NCBI GenBank assembly: GCA_041649995.1 | Contig: JBAZMA010000005.1 | Span: 52,776-116,775, forward strand | Direction: 5' to 3' | From: JBAZMA01 sp041649995 | GTDB lineage: Bacteria > Omnitrophota > Gorgyraeia > Velamenicoccales > Velamenicoccaceae | Length of the DNA: 64,000 nt | Shown: positions 60,435-64,000 of the stretch, one piece after another | Position numbering within the stretch: position 1 is the first letter of the stretch | Layout: every line of letters begins with the position of its first letter | Notes under the pieces: model-generated | Database searches by the model: none | Told to the model about the DNA's origin: nothing | Seen by the model: only the letters and a program-made list of their open reading frames with translations | Position numbers and translations under genes: made by a program

Positions 60435-61493
60435 TTAGATTTTGATATTCCTTAACGTGTTCTGCATTTCTTCCATTTGTCCGATATCAACCCAGGATTT
60501 CTCCGAAACAGGATAAACGCCCACTTTTTTGCCGCGCTTGAGATAATCGTTGATGAGGTCTGTGATGTTATAAAACTCATTCGCGGGGATATCGGATAAG
60601 ACCGACGGTTCCAGGATGTACATCCCCGTATTGACCAAAAAATCATATTCGGGTTTTTCGTGAATGAATTTCAGGCCCCCTCCGTCCTGGATCTTGCAGA
60701 CCCCGTAGGGAATGGTGAAATTCTTCATCGAGCTGACAAGCGTAATGCAATTTTTTCTCTGGCGATGGAACTTCAAAATATCCGCGTAATCAGTCTCGAT
60801 GAGGATATCGCAGTTGCTCACGAAAAAGGTCCTTTTGATCTTGCTCTTTAAAAAATGAAGGCTGCCGGCCGTGCCCAGGGGTTTATTTTCCAGAATATAA
60901 TTGATCCTGTATTTGTGCTCGAAATCGCTGAAATAAGCCTTGATGATGTTCGATTTGTAATTCAAGGACAGATAGAAATCCTTGCATCCGTAGTGAAAAA
61001 ACCTGTCCACAATGATCTCGATGATCGGTTTCTCGCCTAAGGGCATCAGGGGCTTGGGGATGATCTTGGTAAAAGGGTGAAGCCGCGCCCCTTCGCCTCC
61101 GGCCATGATGACCACGGGCAGTTTTAAAGAGGCCCGTTTTCTTAAGGCGCTTTTGAAAAGGTCCACCCACCAAACGGCGGCGACGATGCAACGGTCTCCT
61201 TCGATGACCGGCAGGCACTCAACGCCTTTCCTGAGCATCAGCGTCTTCGCTTTTTCCTGATCGAAATCCCGCGGCAGGAAAACCGGCCTGCTGTTCATGA
61301 CCCTTGAAATGACGTCATCGAGGCTCCTGCCCTTCAAAATCCATCTGCGGATATCGCCGTCTGTCACAGTCCCCAAAAGCCTGTTGTCCGGATCAGAGAC
61401 AAACAAGGTCTTCTCTCCCACCGCGTCCATATGCTTTAAGACCTGCTTGACGGTCTCATCCGGCCTTATCAGAACTTTTTTGAGTCTTTCCAT
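60435..61493 (-). CDS. CBS-domain sugar-phosphate nucleotidyltransferase (PtmE-like)
   Basis: A 352-residue protein with two CBS units (about 1-120) and a NTP_transferase domain beginning PVVIMAGGEGARLHPFTK, followed by PKPLMPLGEKPIIEI, FVSNCDILIETDY and VNTGMYILEP. This two-domain arrangement is that of Campylobacter PtmE, which makes GDP-glucosamine for legionaminic acid, and of similar GlmU-like enzymes. ATG is preferred over a TTG two codons earlier because GGAG is well placed before it. Use of GTP rather than UTP is inferred. Confidence 0.83.
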   Translation of the reverse strand: MERLKKVLIRPDETVKQVLKHMDAVGEKTLFVSDPDNRLLGTVTDGDIRRWILKGRSLDDVISRVMNSRPVFLPRDFDQEKAKTLMLRKGVECLPVIEGDRCIVAAVWWVDLFKSALRKRASLKLPVVIMAGGEGARLHPFTKIIPKPLMPLGEKPIIEIIVDRFFHYGCKDFYLSLNYKSNIIKAYFSDFEHKYRINYILENKPLGTAGSLHFLKSKIKRTFFVSNCDILIETDYADILKFHRQRKNCITLVSSMKNFTIPYGVCKIQDGGGLKFIHEKPEYDFLVNTGMYILEPSVLSDIPANEFYNITDLINDYLKRGKKVGVYPVSEKSWVDIGQMEEMQNTLRNIKI

Positions 61494-61553
61494 AGTCAAG
61501 TCTCCGTATTTCCCGTTGAAGAAGACGGCTCTCTAAAAAAATGCCGGGAAGGA

Positions 61554-62531
61554 TCAGACATTATAAAGACCGGCCTTATAAATGTCTTTGTTCTGTTTAA
61601 ACCAGCCGATGGTCTTGTCTAAACCCTCCCGCAGGCTGTATCGCGGTGCCCATTGCAATATGTGTTTAGCCTTCGCGTTATCCGCCACCAGCCTTTCCAC
61701 TTCGCTTTTTTCCGGCCTTTGACGTTTTTCTTCGGATTCTATTTTTATGGATCGGCCCAGACAATCGGCGATCAAACGGGCCAGGTCTGCGATAGAAATC
61801 TCCGTTCCGCTGCCCAGGTTGATGATCTCACCGGCAGCCTTCGGGCTTTCGGCAGCGCGCACAAAACCTTCGACGGTGTCCTGCACGAATGTCAAATCCC
61901 GGGTAGGGGTCAAAGCCCCCAACCGGACGGCCCCCCTTTTCTTGAGGATCTGAATAATGATCGTGGGGATGACCGCCCGCGCCGATTGTCTGGGGCCATA
62001 CGTGTTAAAAGGCCTCACGATCGTGACCGGAAGATTGAAAGAACGGTAGAATGACATGGCCAACAGGTCCGCGGCGGCCTTGGTCGCGGCATAAGGGGAT
62101 TGGGGGTTGATGGGATGCTTCTCCGAAATCGGCACAGATTGGGCGGTCCCGTAAATTTCGCTGGTCGATGTCAGGATCACCTTCCTGACACCGGTGTCTT
62201 TTGCCGCCTGAAGGATATTCAATGTGCCCGAGATATTGGTTTCGACATAGGCCTCCGGAGATTGATAGGAATAAGGAATCCCGATCAGGGCGGCCAGGTG
62301 AAAAACCGAACTCACGCCGCGAACAGCCTTATGGACAAGATCAAAATCGCGGATATCGCCTGTCACGACTTCTATCTTGTCCCTGCATTTCACGGATTCC
62401 AGCCATCCCCAGCAATTCCTGGAATTATAATGGACCAGGGCCCTCACCGTGTAGCCCAGGGAACACAACCGTTCCGCCAAATGACTTCCGATGAACCCGG
62501 CGGCGCCCGTCAAAAGGATTTTACTCTTCAT
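61554..62531 (-). CDS. legB: LegB-like NDP-N-acetylglucosamine 4,6-dehydratase
   Basis: A 325-residue extended SDR: ILLTGAAGFIGSHLAERL, HYNSRNCWGWLESV, which is typical of LegB, STSEIYGTAQSVPISE, the catalytic SPYAATKAAADLLA and RPFNTYGPRQSARAVIPTI. It makes the 4-keto-6-deoxy sugar that opens the legionaminate route. The next enzymes expected, a LegC aminotransferase and LegH acyltransferase, are not recognisable beside it; LegC may lie beyond the flippase outside the window. GGGGAGG precedes the ATG. Confidence 0.87.
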   Translation of the reverse strand: MKSKILLTGAAGFIGSHLAERLCSLGYTVRALVHYNSRNCWGWLESVKCRDKIEVVTGDIRDFDLVHKAVRGVSSVFHLAALIGIPYSYQSPEAYVETNISGTLNILQAAKDTGVRKVILTSTSEIYGTAQSVPISEKHPINPQSPYAATKAAADLLAMSFYRSFNLPVTIVRPFNTYGPRQSARAVIPTIIIQILKKRGAVRLGALTPTRDLTFVQDTVEGFVRAAESPKAAGEIINLGSGTEISIADLARLIADCLGRSIKIESEEKRQRPEKSEVERLVADNAKAKHILQWAPRYSLREGLDKTIGWFKQNKDIYKAGLYNV

Positions 62532-62561
62532 TTGTATTAGCCTCCCCGCTAAAAAAACCGG

Positions 62562-64000
62562 CTACTGCCATGAGAACGCTTTCTTAAAATACAGCATTTC
62601 TTTTTCCGAAAAGATTTTCAGCGCAAAAAGCGCCCCTCCATACGTCAGACAACCCGCCAAGCTCCCGATCAGGATAAACAGGATCCCCATGTCCCTGCCT
62701 TGGAATGAAAACAACAGGCCTGACATGACAGCGCCCATAAGAACAGTGGCGAGCATGGATTTGGCGATTGCCGCGAAATCAAAATTCACAGGCCAGTCCC
62801 GCATGGCCATCCGGCACACAAAGATAAAAACAATCAAATAGCTGACCAGGGTCACGAAGGCCGCGACCAAAATATTTTTAAAAATCTGCAGGAAGACAAT
62901 ATTCAGGGACACATTCACGACAGCCGCGATGACGTTCATGTGAAACATGACGGACGTCTTCATTCGTACCCAGAGGATGTTGGATAAGATCAGATTCAGC
63001 CCGAAGAACAAGGTGGCGGCGGCGACCACCGGCGTCACCAGCCAGGCTTGACGCGCGATATCGGCATTGGCGAACAACTGCAAAAGAGGACGGCTCATGA
63101 CCGCGCTGCCAACGATGAAAGGGATCGCCAGCAACAGGAAGCCCTTGACCGTATAGTTGAGCATGTGATACGCCTCCAGGTCCTTGCCGGAGTCGACCGC
63201 TTTTGAAAGTAAAGGCAACAACACGATCCCGGAAACCCTTGGAAAAAACAGGATCAAAGACCCGAGGGCGTAACCCGGATTATAATAACCGACCGCTGCC
63301 ACAGACAAAAAATACGTCATCACATACCGGTCGCCCGAACCGAGCAAAAAATCCATCACATAATTCAGCTTTAAGGGAAATCCGAGCTTTATGTCCTCCC
63401 ATAGGGCTTTCCGGTTCAAAAAAGGGTTTGCCAGCCCGAGTTCTCCGAAGAGCTTGACGGCCAAAGGCGCCAGAAGCAGGGCATAGACGAGCGTCTGGCT
63501 CACAAAAAGGATATTGACGGTCAATCGGCGCGTTTGAAAGTAGAACAGCGCGACCAGGGCGATATTGAGATAGGGTGAGGCGATGGTCGCGTAATTAAAA
63601 TACCGGACCCTGTGTGTGGAGAGAAAATAACCGGTGGCCTGGCTGAACAGGAAAAGGGAAAAAAGATACGGAAATATCAATCCTTTCGAAAACAGGATCT
63701 CCCCTTTTAGAAAAAACCGCTCAAGGAGCGGATAGAAACAGAAGAACAGCAAAGACAATAAAGACAGGCTCAAGAATTGAAAATAAAACGGCGGGAAGAA
63801 AAGCGCCCGTCGCTCTTCGGATTTCTCGGAGGCCGGTAAAAAACGGCTGCATTTAAAACCGGCGCCTAAAGACGAAATACCGAAAATAAAACCGGTCAGC
63901 CCCAGAAGAAGGATGTAACCACCGTAAACGGCCGGGCCCGCGGTCTTGATGATCAAAGGCATCAGGATGATCCCCTGGGCATAAATCATAAAATGCCCCA
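62562..64000 (-). CDS. Wzx-type polysaccharide flippase, 5' end missing
   Basis: A multi-pass membrane protein open to the right edge of the window, so the N-terminus is not seen; the first ATG in view at 63989 falls inside the likely first helix and is probably not the start. About 480 residues are visible with roughly twelve to fourteen hydrophobic segments and the phrases YLNIALVALF, DRYVMTYFLSVAAVGYYN, LPLLSKA and PVVAAATLFFGLN that match the polysaccharide-transport (Wzx/MATE-like) family. It would flip the undecaprenyl-linked repeat across the inner membrane. It precedes legB by 30 bases. Confidence 0.85.
   Translation of the reverse strand, partial: GHFMIYAQGIILMPLIIKTAGPAVYGGYILLLGLTGFIFGISSLGAGFKCSRFLPASEKSEERRALFFPPFYFQFLSLSLLSLLFFCFYPLLERFFLKGEILFSKGLIFPYLFSLFLFSQATGYFLSTHRVRYFNYATIASPYLNIALVALFYFQTRRLTVNILFVSQTLVYALLLAPLAVKLFGELGLANPFLNRKALWEDIKLGFPLKLNYVMDFLLGSGDRYVMTYFLSVAAVGYYNPGYALGSLILFFPRVSGIVLLPLLSKAVDSGKDLEAYHMLNYTVKGFLLLAIPFIVGSAVMSRPLLQLFANADIARQAWLVTPVVAAATLFFGLNLILSNILWVRMKTSVMFHMNVIAAVVNVSLNIVFLQIFKNILVAAFVTLVSYLIVFIFVCRMAMRDWPVNFDFAAIAKSMLATVLMGAVMSGLLFSFQGRDMGILFILIGSLAGCLTYGGALFALKIFSEKEMLYFKKAFSWQ

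Overview
The window reads as a chromosome segment of a Gram-negative, deep-branching bacterium. Gene content and style (BatA-E/MoxR operon, tandem GalT-like genes, a very large lipopolysaccharide/glycan locus, mixed ATG/GTG/TTG starts, Shine-Dalgarno sites of AGGAGG type, roughly balanced GC) would suit Candidatus Omnitrophota or a related PVC-neighbourhood phylum, but that placement is inference and no marker gene here settles it. 57 protein genes are supported. 55 are on the minus strand and two on the plus strand. No rRNA, tRNA, CRISPR or insertion sequence was seen.

Region 1 (1-8.7 kb): the 5' end of a 4-alpha-glucanotransferase gene with its own strong promoter, preceded by a tightly overlapping operon moxR - DUF58 - BatD-like/DUF4381-like - batA - batB - batC - batDE. 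BatD and BatE are one fused polypeptide. Region 2 (8.7-17.6 kb): housekeeping genes gap, two adjacent galT-like paralogues (one with the nucleophilic His replaced by Arg), fmt, a PriA whose helicase motifs have decayed, an MGDG-synthase-type glycosyltransferase and a GmhB-type phosphatase. The gaps around moxR, gap and galT/fmt hold a family of nested palindromes and 42-46-bp double-hairpin modules that I do not recognise. Region 3 (17.5-20.7 kb): a methyltransferase divergent from the only plus-strand pair, a radical SAM enzyme and a family 9 glycosyltransferase.

Region 4 (20.6-64 kb): 39 consecutive minus-strand genes for surface glycan synthesis, mostly with 4-bp ATGA overlaps or very short gaps. 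They include nucleotide-sugar enzymes (PglF/CapD-like 4,6-dehydratase, two canonical and two unusual DegT-type aminotransferases, WecB-type epimerase, two SDR epimerases), a PglC-like initiating phosphoglycosyl transferase, many glycosyltransferases, two O-antigen polymerase/ligase-type membrane proteins, a Wzx flippase, two B12-type radical SAM proteins, an MBOAT/SGNH O-acylation pair, a NodU-type carbamoyltransferase, and at the 5' end a near-complete legionaminic (nonulosonic) acid pathway: LegB, PtmE-like, LegI, LegG, LegF, plus a formyltransferase and a WbpG/HisH/HisF amidination set. LegC- and LegH-type genes are not recognisable in the window.

In plain terms the left third is envelope quality control and central metabolism, and the right two thirds build, decorate, flip and polymerise a complex acidic glycan. 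The observations I consider most worth checking are the repeat family around 8.7-12.9 kb, the His-to-Arg GalT paralogue, the helicase-dead PriA, the paired unusual PLP enzymes with a FemAB-like transferase, and the formyl/amidino legionaminate module.
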